Made by a program: the position numbers and the translations under genes. From assembly GCA_003184365.1 (NCBI GenBank), contig NKYR01000053.1, forward strand, positions 1 to 64,000: 64,000 bases of DNA. Direction: 5' to 3'. The DNA comes from Evernia prunastri. Its lineage: Eukaryota; Ascomycota; Lecanoromycetes; Lecanorales; Parmeliaceae. The notes beneath the pieces are model-generated. The model was given only the letters and a program-made list of their open reading frames with translations. It did no database searches and was not told the origin of the DNA. Shown in pieces: positions 39,584-51,884 of the stretch; position 1 is the stretch's first letter, and each line of letters starts with the position of its first letter.

Positions 39584-42479
39584 TCAGACATCTCTCACGC
39601 TCATTCCCCTGGCTGTTCCTTCCCTTGCGTCATTGCCACCTCTCGATCCAACGCTCAAACTCGCAACACCACTCACCAGTCTACTGCCAACCGCATCTAC
39701 CGCTCCCATTGGCTACACAAAACACGGTCAGCATGTCTCTGAAGATATAAACCACATTCTAAGGACGCATATAAGAGAGCAGCGAGTGCTTCGGGCCCCA
39801 AAAGAGGTCCCATAGCCTACAATGAGGTACAGACAGGGGGAAAGATGACTGCGAGGTGCACATACCTTCATGAGACTTGGCCCTGTAGCTGCCACGGTCT
39901 CCACTTTGAAAAGCCGCACAGCTGTGCCATTCCAAACACCTACAGTGCCCTTTTGGACGACCATTTCTGATGCAAAGATGAATCCCCAAAGAAGGGATTC
40001 ATACCAGCCTAATGACAGTGGCGTCCATTCGAAGAGGTGCACTCGCGGGGGGCTCGGATCCAACCCTGGCGGCAATTCTTTGGGCGGCGAGGGAGACGAC
40101 AGAAGTGTCACGATGGTGTGCAACGGTAAGGTAGGGAGCCAGGAATCAATCCAAAGGGCTGTGGGATCAAAGCCGGTGGTAGGCGATGAGATGGTTGCGG
40201 CATGGTTCAGACTGGTAGTGCTATTTTGCCGGGAGAATGAGGGTTGGCCAGCTGGCATCTTGCCGCGAGCCTTTTCAGACATACCACGCAATTGTGTCGG
40301 CAATGGCTCCTCGGTAGATGAAGTTATGGAGGCACTACGAGAGTGTTGGGCGGAAGGAGATGACTGCGAGGGAGTTCGAAGCATCTCTTGTTCCTCGTCT
40401 TCAGACTCATCATCGTCACCAATGGCAAATGCGCCACCTTCTTCTGGTACATCGCTCAACGTTGGTGTCCTGGCACTTAATGGACTCCGGATGCTATCGA
40501 CTGAGCTATTTCGAGATGTCCGTGTAGGACTAGCTGGAGGATTCGAAGCTTCTACTGCTTCTTTGCTGCGTTGCTTGATACGCTCGATCTCTAATTGGCC
40601 ACTTTCTAGGGTGAAGGAGCGTAATGCCTCAAATCTTTTTCTTGACTTGAAGACACCTTGTACAAAGATTTCATTGTCTTCAACTAAATTAGCTCTTGTC
40701 TTTACCAAACTAAGTAGTGCAAACTTACTGCTATACTGGTGCTCGATTATGGCATTCAGGGACTCGAGCAGAGATTGCAGGAGCGAGTAGTTCGTCTCAT
40801 TCGCAAGGAGAAAGCTTGGCGACGACATGGATGCGAAAAGTTGAAACAATTTGAAGCTTGCTTGAGGACCTAAGTGCTCTAGATACGGGGCTACATTGTT
40901 GATAGTCGCAAGGAGAGATGGGTATATGGCATCCAGCTTGCCTTTAGTCGAGGTAATGAGGTTGTGAATGGACTTTTTATCGATCAGCATAGATATACGG
41001 AGCGTGGAACCTATGGTCTTACTATAACTAGGAAATCGGCGTATGAGCCAGTGAAGTCAGTCAGCTTAATCGTCGCCGGTAGACCATCATGACTCTCAAA
41101 ATCCTGATTCAGTAGCTTTCCAAAATTTGGCTCAGTGCTCAGAGTCTGCAGGACAAACACGCACATCCGAATGACTCCTTGTTTTGATGTGTCGGTTTTG
41201 TATTCTGTAGCGTAGAATAGGATCAGAGTCAAGAATTCGTGTCCTCGATCGGTATCAATGATGAAAGATCGGAATCGCTTATTACATTGAAGCGTTTCCC
41301 AGAAAAGCATGATCATTTCCGATGCCCATTTTAGTGATTTTTGACTTCCTGGAAGGTAGGAAGAAGTGGCCTGAAGCGGTTGATTCAATGTCCTCGCCAT
41401 CCCATCGGCCAGGAACTCAAAGTCCTGGGGTCGGTGCAATCTCCCTAGAAAGTGTCGAAAGTAGTTCTTGGGCGGCAGCCCCTTGCCGCCTTCCGGTATT
41501 GGATACAGAAGCAGAACGAGGAGGAACTGCAAACAGTATGACACTAAAATTTGTTTTGGATCTTTGTATACAACGTGATCATACGGTACCCTCCAGCTAG
41601 CGGGGTTGTAATTTAAAGCGGTATTGAGCTGGGAGCAAAGCAACGAGAGTACGAGCTGTTTGTCCGGGCAAGTGGTGATGTACGTAACAGCTTTGACCCC
41701 TTTGGTTGGCAGAATATGGGCAGGCATATACAGGGACTTGCTTGACAGCGTCAAGAGCAGCCTCAGTATCTCTATTCGATTGCTTTCCAATTCCTTGCTT
41801 GAGCTCATCGACGTATTGCATCCCACACCCTTGGCCCAGATTGCATATGTAATCCGTGTCCTTGACCGCTCAGTGTATGGTAGCGTAAACCCGATACAGA
41901 ATAGCAAGTCAATCAATGTATCGATCAATTCTTCTCCTAGCGGTCTGACTTCCTCAAGCCGCTCCTCGTCTTCAGGCTGCGGGTCCTCCTCTTTCTGTGA
42001 CTCGTCGAAGAGTACTTCCGGTCTTGCTATTTGCCCTTTTGCCCTTCTCTTCCTCTTCGTCCAAAAGAATGTGTCTTCCCATACTTCTAAATGGTCTGCC
42101 TCATAGAGATATGGGAGGATGCGCGTGAGGACTCTGACACAATTGAGAGCATGCTTTTCAGGAGCTACTTCGGTATCAGGGAAGGACCGGTGATGCCGTA
42201 ATATGTAGAGGCGAGATGTGAGGGCTAAAATGAGGGTTTCAATGTTCGGGAGGGAGTTGTCTCGCGCTCGGCGAACATCGACGGGTGAGAAGAGGCTGAA
42301 GACATCTTCGGTGGACTCAAGAAGCTCCCAGAACTAGCATATATTAGTAAAGTAGACCACACCAAAGTGCTCACTAAGCTCACGCCTCTCCAATACGGAT
42401 CATCTGCTGGAATTTTCTCTGGTTCGGACAGCTTGAAGATGCCCTGCTTGAAGACAAGCTTCGAGTCCGAATTCCCCAT
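39584..42479 (-). CDS. hid1: HID1-family protein (Golgi/vesicle trafficking)
   Basis: Predicted 863-aa protein from exons 42479-42384, 42333-41023, 40972-40729, 40677-39866 and 39712-39584. The N-terminus MGNSDSKLVFKQGIFKL, with a Gly2 myristoylation site, and FWELLESTEDVFSLFSP right after intron 1 are hallmarks of the HID1/dymeclin family, peripheral Golgi proteins acting in secretory traffic (established for animal HID-1). The body has SRKRFEALRSFTLESGQ and WNGTAVRLFKV. A Ser/Thr/Pro-rich acidic stretch (about residues 560-680) is probably a disordered, phosphorylated insert. The last exon (PMGAVDAVGSRLVSG) is recovered only after a 153-bp intron. Introns 2 and 3 end in AAG. This is a conserved housekeeping gene and therefore outside the biosynthetic cluster. 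Confidence 0.9.
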
Positions 42480-43085
42480 AACTTCTATTCAACCTGGCTC
42501 ACAGGCGCTTATCAAATTTGATGCCTTGCGAACAACCTTAGAGTTCGTTTACATGTCAACGCGGCTGAGTTTGGCTCGGGATTATGGGAATGCAAGTAGT
42601 TGACATTACCGTAGGCCTTCGGTCGTGAGTATTCAGTGCCAAGCCACCGCTACTTAAGCGCAACGAAAAGCAGCTGCAGAGCTCAGCCTCAACCTCCACA
42701 ACCATAAGTCGAACAATGTAGGAGGTCTCTCTCATCATCACAGTTTGATTACTATGTCGTTACTTGTGGGCTAGCCTGTTAGAGGCCGTGGAGAAGTCAT
42801 ACCAAGCACGCTAAATGGATGGCTCATCGCTTCTTTTATGAGAGCATCCATTGCAATACCGTGTATTCTTCGCTCAGTACTGAAGGATGTTCCATCTAAA
42901 ATACCATTTTCGCTTCTTCTGCGACTACCAGCAGAGTTGCATATGACGAACGTCCCAACGTTCCGATAGAGATTCGACTACACTGAGTCAAAAAGATGCT
43001 ACAAAGCTAGGCGCAGAGAGCATCGACCGCCTTTTTCTGCGGTATAGATACTCCCATAATTACTTACAAGGGAGACGTCATAGCC
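42480..43085. promoter_or_regulatory. Divergent promoter region, HID1 / NACHT protein 1
   Basis: 606 bp lie between divergent starts; no gene was recognised. Promoter content is inferred from position. Confidence 0.45.
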
Positions 43086-46000
43086 ATGGCTGTGTCTTCC
43101 TCAACGGTGCTAAGGGTCCGCGGTCTGCCATCCAACCGAAGCAGTGACGAGGTTACTAATCTACTGGAGCACTCTCTTCACATTGGGGCCGAAGCCTCTG
43201 GATTGAAGATCACGTCTTTAGCGGAGGACCCTTATCATGCCACGAAGCAAATGGCGACCTTAGTGTTTCTCAAAGAACCCCTATCACTTTTCACTTCATC
43301 CATGGCAAAACAGTGGTCCGCCGACGTTTCACACGCAGATCACAGTTCAGCACATGATGGTGATCAAGCCCTGACTTTCGACACGCATTTCTGCGGCCTA
43401 ACTGCATTGAATACACCAAGGTCAAGGGAAGAAGCAGTGGACTGCGTAGCAGTATGCGGTCTTGGGGGCCATGCTTTTGGCTCCTTCAAGGAGAAAGGAA
43501 CTTCGTACATGTGGCTACGTGATTCCTTGCCGTGGGACCTGCCAAATCTGCGCATTTTGCTATGTGGCTACGAATCAGGACTGGAGGTCAGCGATAGCAA
43601 CCAAAATGTCTCGATCATTGCGGACTCATTTATTGATCATCTGCGCCACTTACGCTTACAATCCAGAGTCAGTGCAGACCCCTAACATGACAGATGCGAC
43701 ATGCTGACGAGTCGTTAGACGATCCCAACACCACTTATTATCATTGCGCATAGCCTCGGGGGCCTTGTTGTAAAACAGGTAATCCTGCAGTGGAACGATA
43801 TGGTCTTTTTAATCTATTCTTATTTACCTATAATTAGGCCATCATTAAGCTAGGCCACGGAAGTGAACAAGATAAGAAGCAAATGGAGTCTGTGGTGGGT
43901 ATGTTGTTTTTTGGGGTGCCAAACCGAGGAATGAACATAGAGTCACTACGAGCTATGTATACTCCGATAGCTGGCTACAATGACTTAAAGTGCCAGGTGA
44001 ACGACTCGTGGAAGATGGCAGGTCCTAAAAGGGTTCTTGTGGATCGCTTCTCAGCAACCTATCCCCGTCTATGGGAGTCAGACGACGAAGGATTCAATCG
44101 AACTCATAGTGAACTTGTAAAATTCTCTTGGCATGACGTTGATTACGAACGTGTACTTTACAAATTGCGAGAGATTGCTTCCAGAGGTACTGCGACATTG
44201 AACTCGCGGTACCTCAGTCAAGGTTCAGGAGTCTCTCTCTTACCTACTGTGCCTGTCCCAAATGAATCGAATTTAGCTGACGACTGGATGGTGATAGAAT
44301 CCCCCAGTGTCATGAACTCAGACGAAGAAGCCTGTCTCCGATCGCTGGCCTTTGCCGAGATTCACGCCCGTGAGAGCATCATTGAACCAGCGGTCCAAAA
44401 CACTGGCAGCTGGTTGTTGGAGCGCCAGAACTTTCGAGATTGGATTAAAGGTATGAGGGTGGATGAACATCGAGGTTTCTTCTGGATCCAGGGAAATCCT
44501 GGATCGGGGAAATCAACATTGATGAAGAAAGTATATCTGCATGTAAAGGCCTGCCACCAGGACCCTTCATCAGTAATCGCGGCCTTTTTCTTCAATGCGC
44601 GAGGTAATGATATCGAGAAGTCGCCCACAGGTCTTATCCGAACTTTGCTCCATACGCTTTGTCAACGAATATCTGCTCTCCGCGATCGAGTGGTCAAAGC
44701 TTACGTGGCAAAGCGTAGGCTCTTGAACTCTGACTGGCAGTGGCAACTCAGTGAGCTGAAGGACTTCCTGGCTGCCGCTGTGACTTCTTCAGTAATTGGG
44801 CAACGCGATCTTCGACTCTTTGTTGACGCGCTCGACGAATGTGACTTCGCTGCTACACAAACCATGATTCACATGTTTGAGGATCTAGCAAGCACTTCAT
44901 TCTCCCAAGGTACTAGGTTCAGTATTTGTTTATCGAGCAGGTACTGGCCGCAATTCAAGATAAGGTACTGTTTTACCGCTAGAGTCGAGTTGGAAAATGA
45001 GGGTGATATCGCTACCTACATTCAGAAACGCCTAGAGCCGACGCAAATCAATGACGATCCGAGACTCCATGCCGCCTTGCAGAGCGAGCTTCTGGAGAAA
45101 GCGAAGGGAACATTCCTATGGGTTGTCTTGATAGTCCGAGATTTACTCCACGCAAGCAATGCTGGAGCCACGCTGAGAGAGCTTCACGATATTGTCCAAA
45201 ACGTTCCAGCAGATCTAAGAGAGTTCTATCAGCATCAGTTACAGTGCACCAAGGGAGAGGATCGTGAGCACATGTTGCGATTGCTTCAGGTCGTATTTTA
45301 CGCTCAAAGACCTCTGTCTTCAACAGAGCTTCGCGACGCTTTGACTTTTGGTTGCGGAACCTATACCTCGTACGCGGAATGGTCACAGTCCAGCGAGTAC
45401 GTTGGCAGCGATGAGCGGATGGAGAGAAGGATTCGAGAGCATTCCAAAGGGCTCGTTGAGATCATCCCATGGCCGGAGGATGACGAAAGTGCCCAAGGTT
45501 CAGCTCAGTCCACAAAGGCAAGGGTCCAATTTATTCACCAGTCGGTCCGTGACTTTCTCACAGCGGCTGGCTTTTCGTTCCTCCGTGATAGTAGATGGCG
45601 TACACACGACGCTGATGGACACGAGTTCATAAAATTGGCCTGTCTAAATTATCTTAGGACCAAGGACTTTGAACCTATGTTGTTTGGCCGTCGATCTCAG
45701 GTGTCGAATCTGCGAAATGATCATCCATTGCTTGAATACGTGGTCCAATACATCTTTCCACACGCAGCGCAGGCCGAATCAAATGGCGTTCGTCAGGACG
45801 AACTTAGAGATCATATATGCAGCAATCGGCAGGGACTATTTGAACGCTGGAGGTGCATTCACGACATGTTTGTGTCTCATATAAATGAACAAGGACCTGA
45901 AGCACGTCCAATACACATTCTCGCTCAATATGGCCTTCTTACGTGGGAGATTGCAGAAAGGCAAAGAAACATTGACATAGAGGGCGGTCCCTATAGCTCC

Positions 46001-47704
46001 GCGTTGGCCGCTGCTTGTTGGGGTGGCCATGAAGATGCCGTTCAAATCCTTCTAGCGCTCGGGGCAGACCCGACATCTCATGCTCCCATCCATACATTGG
46101 TTAAACCTCACAGAAATATAGCACCTCTTAGATGGGCTATTGAAAACCATGACTTGCCAGTGCTACGCCGACTCCTCAACCATTCTCGATCGTATTTTAC
46201 TCTACTTAAAAGACTTAATTTTGTGTTATTGATTAAGGACAAGAAACCTTATACAGAAGCAGTTCTAGCTTTACTAGTCCCCGAAGCCAGTCTCCCACAC
46301 TCTTCCATTGATGGCCTGAGTGGGGTGGCACAGAAGGGTGCTCTTGGAGTGTTCTTATTACTCCTAAATAAGTTCGAAGAATCAATCGTGTACGACGAAT
46401 CGCTATGGGCTTCCGCTCTCGGAGGCGGAAACCCCAATGGCAATGCTGACCGCATAAGCAGAACAAGAGCTTTGCTCGATCGTGGTGGTAGAGTAAAAAT
46501 AACGGAGGATTTTGTGAAAAGACTTCATATTCAACATGGTAACTCGGGTGGAGGCCTCTCGCTACTACCGGAATACTGTGAGGCCGAGGTGACGGAAGGT
46601 CTTATAGATTCAATATGTCTATTGGCAGACTCGATGCAAACTGTATGCGCACTTGAGGCAGCAGGTCATCGCGTTGACCCCTTCACTCCTAAACAGCTTT
46701 GTCTCGCGCTGAAGCATAGATCTGTGGAGGGCGCAGCTTTCTTCCTTCAACATGAAGATGGCAATGCAAGCGCAGACGAGAAGATGACTTCAGCTCTAAG
46801 TAATCCACTTCATGGCGAAGAGGTGACGCGCTTAGTGCTCGGCTACACGAATCCTGATCACATTAACGAGGGGTGGACTGTCACCGCTCTGGAAAACAAT
46901 GTTTGTGGAAGCTGTCTAATCAGCTTGCTCAATACTCGATGGGGCGGCCTCAAATTCTCCGAGGCTGCACTGGCAGCTGCGGTCCGACATCAATGGCCTA
47001 AACTCGTCAAGTTCGTTTTGGAAAACTGCGAGTGTGTCCGAGTCACCGAGAAAGTTCTTACTGCTGCAGCTGGCTCCAAAATTGGTAATGTTGACCTCCT
47101 TCTGCTTCACAGCCCCGATATAATTGTACAGGAGTCAACAATAGTCGCAGCAGTCGGTAATCATGATTCTGCACCCGATATCTTGGACGCATTCTGCAAG
47201 CGCGGGAAATCTCTTTCTTGTACAGAAGCTGTCGTCGCTGCTGCAGCTAAAATCAGATTTGGGGAGAAGGTCCTCGAAATTGTTCTCAAACAAGACCGCG
47301 GTCGGAAAACCTCAAGCTCCATGATCATGGCGGCTATGCAATCCGCGTACTCTGCAGCACTGCTCTCTGTTATGCTTCACCATGATCCTAATATCGTCAT
47401 ACAAGAGGAGCATTTGATAGCGGCGGCTTCGAATATCTACTACTCTCACAAGGTCTTTGCCTTCTTGCAGACAAAAGGCAAATTAGGCAATCTTGACCTA
47501 GACTGTGAAGTTCTCAACACGGGTCCTGCAAAGCGGCGTAAAGTCTCTCGTAAACCGTCGCTTCACATCAGCCCGGAGGTCATCAATGCATCATTTTCCA
47601 AACCCGATCTAGCAAGAATGAAGCTTTTAGAATTGTTTTGGAAATGGGGCGTCATCACGGAGACTGAGTTTGATGGTGGATTTTCTGATAACTACCGATT
47701 ATGA
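43086..47704 (+). CDS. NACHT NLR-like protein with alpha/beta-hydrolase head and C-terminal repeats
   Basis: Predicted 1502-aa STAND protein from exons 43086-43667, 43719-43778 and 43838-47704. Residues 1-80 form the small domain that precedes PGAP1/SesB-like hydrolases in fungal NLRs. The hydrolase follows: VCGLGGHAFGSF (oxyanion region), SLPWDLPNLRILLCGYES, and the nucleophile AHSLGG at 204-209 created by the small second exon. The NACHT ATPase has Walker A GNPGSGKST near 433 and Walker B LFVDALDECD near 542. The C-terminal half begins with an ankyrin-like unit (GGHEDAVQILLALGADP near 942) and continues as degenerate helical repeats of about 45 residues with the theme T-E-x-V-[VL]-x-A-A-A (VTEKVLTAAAG, CTEAVVAAAA, IQEEHLIAAAS). 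Such proteins act in non-self recognition and heterokaryon incompatibility. An acidic tail may lie beyond the stop in another frame (see findings). Confidence 0.9.
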
Positions 47705-48564
47705 CAGCCAGACGTCTGATCCTGACGGTGATAGGCAAATGTCTGATGCTGATGATGAAAACCAAATTTCTGATGCTGCTGATGATGATGATGATGATGC
47801 TGATGACAACGGAGTGCCTATAATTGATTAAAGTCCCGAACCCGTTCCTGCTGCAGTATCTACTCACCCACTCACTCACTCAACACCCCCATCAAAACAG
47901 AAATCGCCCATCCTTTCACAGCTCACCCCCTACACCACGCCAAACTACTGTTCACCGACCACCTTTGCAAACCACAGTCCGACTCCGGACACTGGACATG
48001 CGCCACGCGCGCTCGAATTACAGAACACATATGCCACACAGAAACACGAGAGAACGGCTCGATCTCGCACCAGCCAGCGAGACCGATTAAATTGGAACGG
48101 CAGGAGCCGAGACGCAGGCGGAGAACCTACACCTGAACAGGACCGTGCATCAGTCAACTAGACCGCTTGTGGGTACGTGCATGACGCAAGGCAGCCGAAG
48201 CGTGGAAAGAAGCTATCACTGGACGGAACGTGCTTCGCTTAGGTTCATTCTCTTTTTTGTATGGAGGGATTTACCGAGTCAGAGACGCCCTTGAAGAGAA
48301 AGGAGAAGAATGATGGATTCGTTGGGGGGGTATAGTACACGCATGGACTGTGGTATGATTTCGGAACCGGCGTCTTGGGGTACTGATTTTCCGAGCATGT
48401 TTCATATGTCTGACGAGGAAATATGTTGTAATATGCCTTACGACCAGATTTCCGACAAATGTGAATTTGATATGACACGGTCAGCGACCACGCAACAACG
48501 GTCACAGGCGTCTTGCACAACCTCCAGCACAATATTTCATATGTAACCCCTTCTATTCATTCCC
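47705..48564. other. 3' flank of NACHT protein 1 and convergent spacer
   Basis: The first 125 bp hold an Asp-rich open frame (+1 relative to the NACHT gene) made of 27-bp repeats and a GAT microsatellite. The rest contains no recognised gene; an open frame at 48310-48546 has no domain. Confidence 0.5.
47714..47811. repeat. 27-bp in-frame tandem repeats passing into (GAT)n
   Basis: Three diverged 27-bp units, each beginning CAG/CAA and containing TCTGATGCTGAT-like sequence, run into a GAT/GCT triplet tract. In the +1 frame they read Q-x-S-D-x-D repeats and a poly-Asp tail. Confidence 0.7.
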
Positions 48565-49447
48565 CTAGTAATCTACAAGCGTAGTCCCAGAATACATCCG
48601 CGGGTACCTACTCCCAGAAGCGCTCCTCCCCGTCTGATAGAGCCACTTATTATTCAACCCCACCGTAGCCCCCCTCCCAGCCGTCGGGCTCGGCGTCCCC
48701 GGCGTCCCCAAAACGCTTCCGTTCCCTCCAAACCCCGGCCCCAGCGGCGACGGCGAGCCGTAGCTCGATCTCCTCGCGATATCCCTCGACTTCCCCAAAC
48801 TCTTCTGCCACAGCGGACTCGCTGCGAGAGCCGCGGTGGGCGAATCGCTCTTTTCCCTCCCGAATGACGGGCTCTGCGTGATGGGCGTGCTGTAATTGCT
48901 GATGCTTCTGGTGGCTGGGGAGATGTTGCGCGGTGTCGGCGAGCGAGGGTAGCGGGGTGGGGTACTGTATTGTGTCCCGGGCGTTAGTGGAGGTGTAGCG
49001 CTAGGGTCCAGGCCCAGGAGCGATCGCTGCGTGGGCGTCAGAGGGATGTTGGTGATTTCATCCTTGTTCTTGACGAGGGGCAACAGGGCCGTTGCGATGT
49101 TGTAGAGGCCGAGCAGGCAGATCAGGAAAAAGAGGGGAGTGGTGAGAGGTTGGAAGGTCTGGGGAAATCGGTGGATCCAAGAGCTACATCTCCACTTGTC
49201 AGTTTGAGGACCTTTTTTGACTCCCCAGCGAAAAAGGTAAGGCAACGTACTGCGAATAGGCATAGAACAGTGCCCCGAGAGCTCCCACGTTCCACACTAT
49301 TTTCCGCAGGTTGCCGTCGTCGAAGGTGCTCGCTTTCTGCCTGCGCGCTATCTCGTCGGCTCTGGGATGGCGCCAGCTCCCGGGTGATGGAGTAGACACG
49401 ACGATTTGGGATGTGGAAGGGGTTTGGGGTGTCGCGGGAGCGGACAT
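48565..49447 (-). CDS. pom34: Nuclear pore membrane protein Pom34
   Basis: Predicted 271-aa protein from exons 49447-49251 and 49183-48565 (67-bp intron). Two hydrophobic segments lie near residues 50-66 (IVWNVGALGALFYAYSH) and 80-103 (LTTPLFFLICLLGLYN), separated by SWIHRFPQTFQPL. A long Ser/Pro/Thr-rich tail follows (LTPTQRSLLGL, TPPRYPRSPTP). This is the organisation of fungal Pom34, which anchors the nuclear pore complex membrane ring with Pom152 and Ndc1. The tail is probably disordered and faces the pore or nucleoplasm. The convergent neighbour is the NACHT gene. Confidence 0.82.
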
Positions 49448-49824
49448 GGCTGCTACGGGGTCGTGGATGGGCTGTGTTTATTCGGACTTTTGGTTTGCCG
49501 CGAGTTCGAGGGAGCGTGTACCGTTACTGCTGTTCCATCTCATGGTCCGTTCATCTCGTCATAGTTGTTGCTGTTGTATGAGTCGCGTTATCCAGGAGGC
49601 GGAAAGAGTAAAGTTGAAGTGTCGTTGTCGTGGAGTGCTTTGTTCCATGGACTGGGTGAGGTGAAGCATTGCTTGGCAACCAGGAGGCTTGGAAAATGAC
49701 GCTAAGTCTCAATCAGGTAAAGCGTTTTTTTGACGAAATATGGCCTTCTTAGTGGTTGCTAAAGTCCGCGAGTAAATTAGGAGAATCTAAATCTTGTTGT
49801 TGTTGTCTATAAGTCTTCAAACTT
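49448..49824. other. Intergenic spacer
   Basis: Contains the Pom34 promoter and the 3' end of the hypothetical gene. Nothing else was recognised. Confidence 0.5.
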
Positions 49825-50407
49825 CTACTTCTCAACGCGAAATTCCACCTGCCCGCCTGTTTGAACCGCTATGGGGTCCCCGTCGCTTCCCATCGCGTCC
49901 GCATCCTTCAAGTCGGCTGCCAGCAATTCCGCCTTGGTCCCAAATTTCCAGTTCATGATGCGTAACCCCTTCTCTACTGCCAGCAGACACTCCTGACCCA
50001 GCACAAATTGGTGCATCCCAAACGCCACAGCACGTCGATATCGTATCTCGCCCATGCTTGCCACTTGGGCAGTTTCGAAGGCTTGGTGGCCAAACGGACG
50101 GAAAGTCTGCGCGATGTTGTACGGCACGCCAGGCGCAAGGGTCACGAATGCTGCTTCGTGAGCTTGCGCAAGCATTAGAGGTGGGGCGGTGCGATAACAG
50201 ACGTCAACGCGGGGAAGAGGGATTGGCGTTTTGGTGTCGGCGTCCGAGATGACGAGGGCATTCTGTATGGGCCAGAAGGGTTCGTTCCTCTTGGCTATGG
50301 TGATTGGGCGTGCGGCTTCTAATGTGAGGGTGATTTGGATCTCTGGAGCGTCGTCGCTAGCGAAGCTGCAGACTCGAGGGATAGATGCCGTAGCAGTGAT
50401 CTGAGGG

Positions 50408-50438
<31 letters not shown>

Positions 50439-50463
50439 AATTTGCGCATGAGGTGTGAGCCAT
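49825..50463 (-). CDS. Hypothetical fungal protein with poly-Thr N-terminus
   Basis: Single-exon 212-aa protein, not recognised. After a short N-terminus it has ten consecutive Thr encoded by an ACT triplet repeat, then a beta-rich segment (EIQITLTLEAARPITIA, NEPFWPIQNALVISD) and VPYNIAQTFRPFG. The C-terminal part has WKFGTKAELLA and ends GGQVEFRVEK. There is no signal peptide, membrane helix or catalytic motif. The even composition, the length of the frame and the unbroken codon use support a real gene. I have the impression that this style of beta-sandwich-like orphan is common in ascomycetes, but I give no function. Confidence 0.7.
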
Positions 50464-51884
50464 TGCTGTTGCGTAAAATTTGCTTTACGGATGGTTGGGG
50501 GGGAGTTTCTTTTGTTAATTATTGTTGCTCGTGTCCTATCGTGTAATTTAGAGAGCGATTTTCCAGGAATCGGTCCAACGCGCTTTTTTCAATTCCAAAA
50601 TTCCAACGACATAAGCAATTGACTTAGTTGACACGGATGTAGCAGAGGCATCATTATCATCACATGGTTTTAACTCAGCACAGCCCCAATAGAATGAATG
50701 AATAGGTATTTTGTTCTGATCAAAGGGCAAAGCTGCGTTGACAGAGATTTCATTGGCTGTTGCCTCGAAGGATGGTGCCAAGCGTACAGTAAGGTAAGCC
50801 CGCATCTTGCTTGGGCCTTCACCTCCGTCTTTAAACTTGCATTAGCTGTGATGTGAGTATTCATGTTTTGATGTAACGGAGCTGGTGGGCTGAGCTAGGT
50901 GGCGATAAGGTCATCTTACATGCGTCCTGCATTAATAGCTTGTCCAATACCTTACTTACCTACCTACCTACTCCACCTTCTAGTCGATCCGGTTCGATTC
51001 GGTTCGATCCGTTCCAATCCTACCATAAGCTATCTTATTTTGCAAATATGCTGCCACAATTTACTACATATCTCTATCTTTAAGATTAAATAGATGGCTC
51101 TTCTTCTGATTCCGTTGTCACTTAAGTATCATACCTCATATCTGCGCCTCACGTGTTGTTTGCTTACATCTATTATAGGTCAAGCCACGGACTGCATCAA
51201 AACATCTCATGGCTGACATCTCACCCTGTTTCATAGCTTCCGCAGCTCAATTGTACGAGTGACCCAATCATTACTCGAGCATGTCATGCTAAAATATGTC
51301 GTCACCCTGTACTGTACGAGCCATCTATCTTTGTACTTTCTACCCCTTCCAATCAAAAACCTCTTCTGCCTGTCACTTAACACCAAGGTCTTCATACTAC
51401 TAGCATCGTCGCGCGAAACAATCCTCGCTAGGAAACTTTCGATTTTGCGCTTCTCTTGCGGGAATAGCTCCGTGCGAGAGTCATCATGATAAGCACGAGG
51501 AGACACAGGGTGCATTCCAATAAGAAACCAGCATTCTCGAATAGAATACTTGATGCTTGTTGGGCAGGGAAGCAGGATCTTCCATGTTACACAGGATGTC
51601 CTTCCAATCTTTGCCGAGGCATCAAGGCCCATTACGATATTCGCATTCCTTGCCAAATTGCAAGAGGGCCGTCAGCTCAAGGCTATGCCTCGGAGATGAC
51701 TGCTGACAGGACGACTTTGCCTGAGCGACTCAGCTGCTCGATATAACTTTCCTTCGTGCGTAGTCGTAGAAGCTCGAAAAGACGCAAGGAAAATACATGT
51801 ATAGGTGCATTCATACCTCTCATCTCAGTGTATTCCAATCATCTCCTAAGTCAACCTAGAGTCAGCTCCTTCAATCGTCGCAAG
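50464..51884. other. Intergenic region with dispersed repeat copy A
   Basis: This contains repeat copy A (50583-50908), TACC repeats near 50950-50972 and short GGTTCGAT tandem units (about 50988-51012). An ORF-like stretch upstream of the protease start lacks an ATG and homology clues. Confidence 0.5.
50583..50908. repeat. Dispersed repeat, copy A
   Basis: Similar in the same orientation to 57762-58140. Shared blocks include AACTCAGCACAGCCCCAAT versus GACTCAGCACAGCCCCAAT, CAAAGGGCAAAGCTG, and AAGCCCGCATCTTGC. The copies differ by substitutions and indels, and many differences are C/T or G/A. No ORF; possibly a non-autonomous transposon or LTR relic. Confidence 0.7.

Noticed and set aside
39728..39865. 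Read-through end of the HID1 frame (CLYLIVGYGTSFG and onward)
   Set aside because: Splicing of a 153-bp intron instead gives the conserved GAVDAVGS C-terminus.
48310..48546. Acidic/Cys-containing 78-codon frame
   Set aside because: No signal peptide or domain, and it lies in the 3' flank of Pom34; too weak to call.
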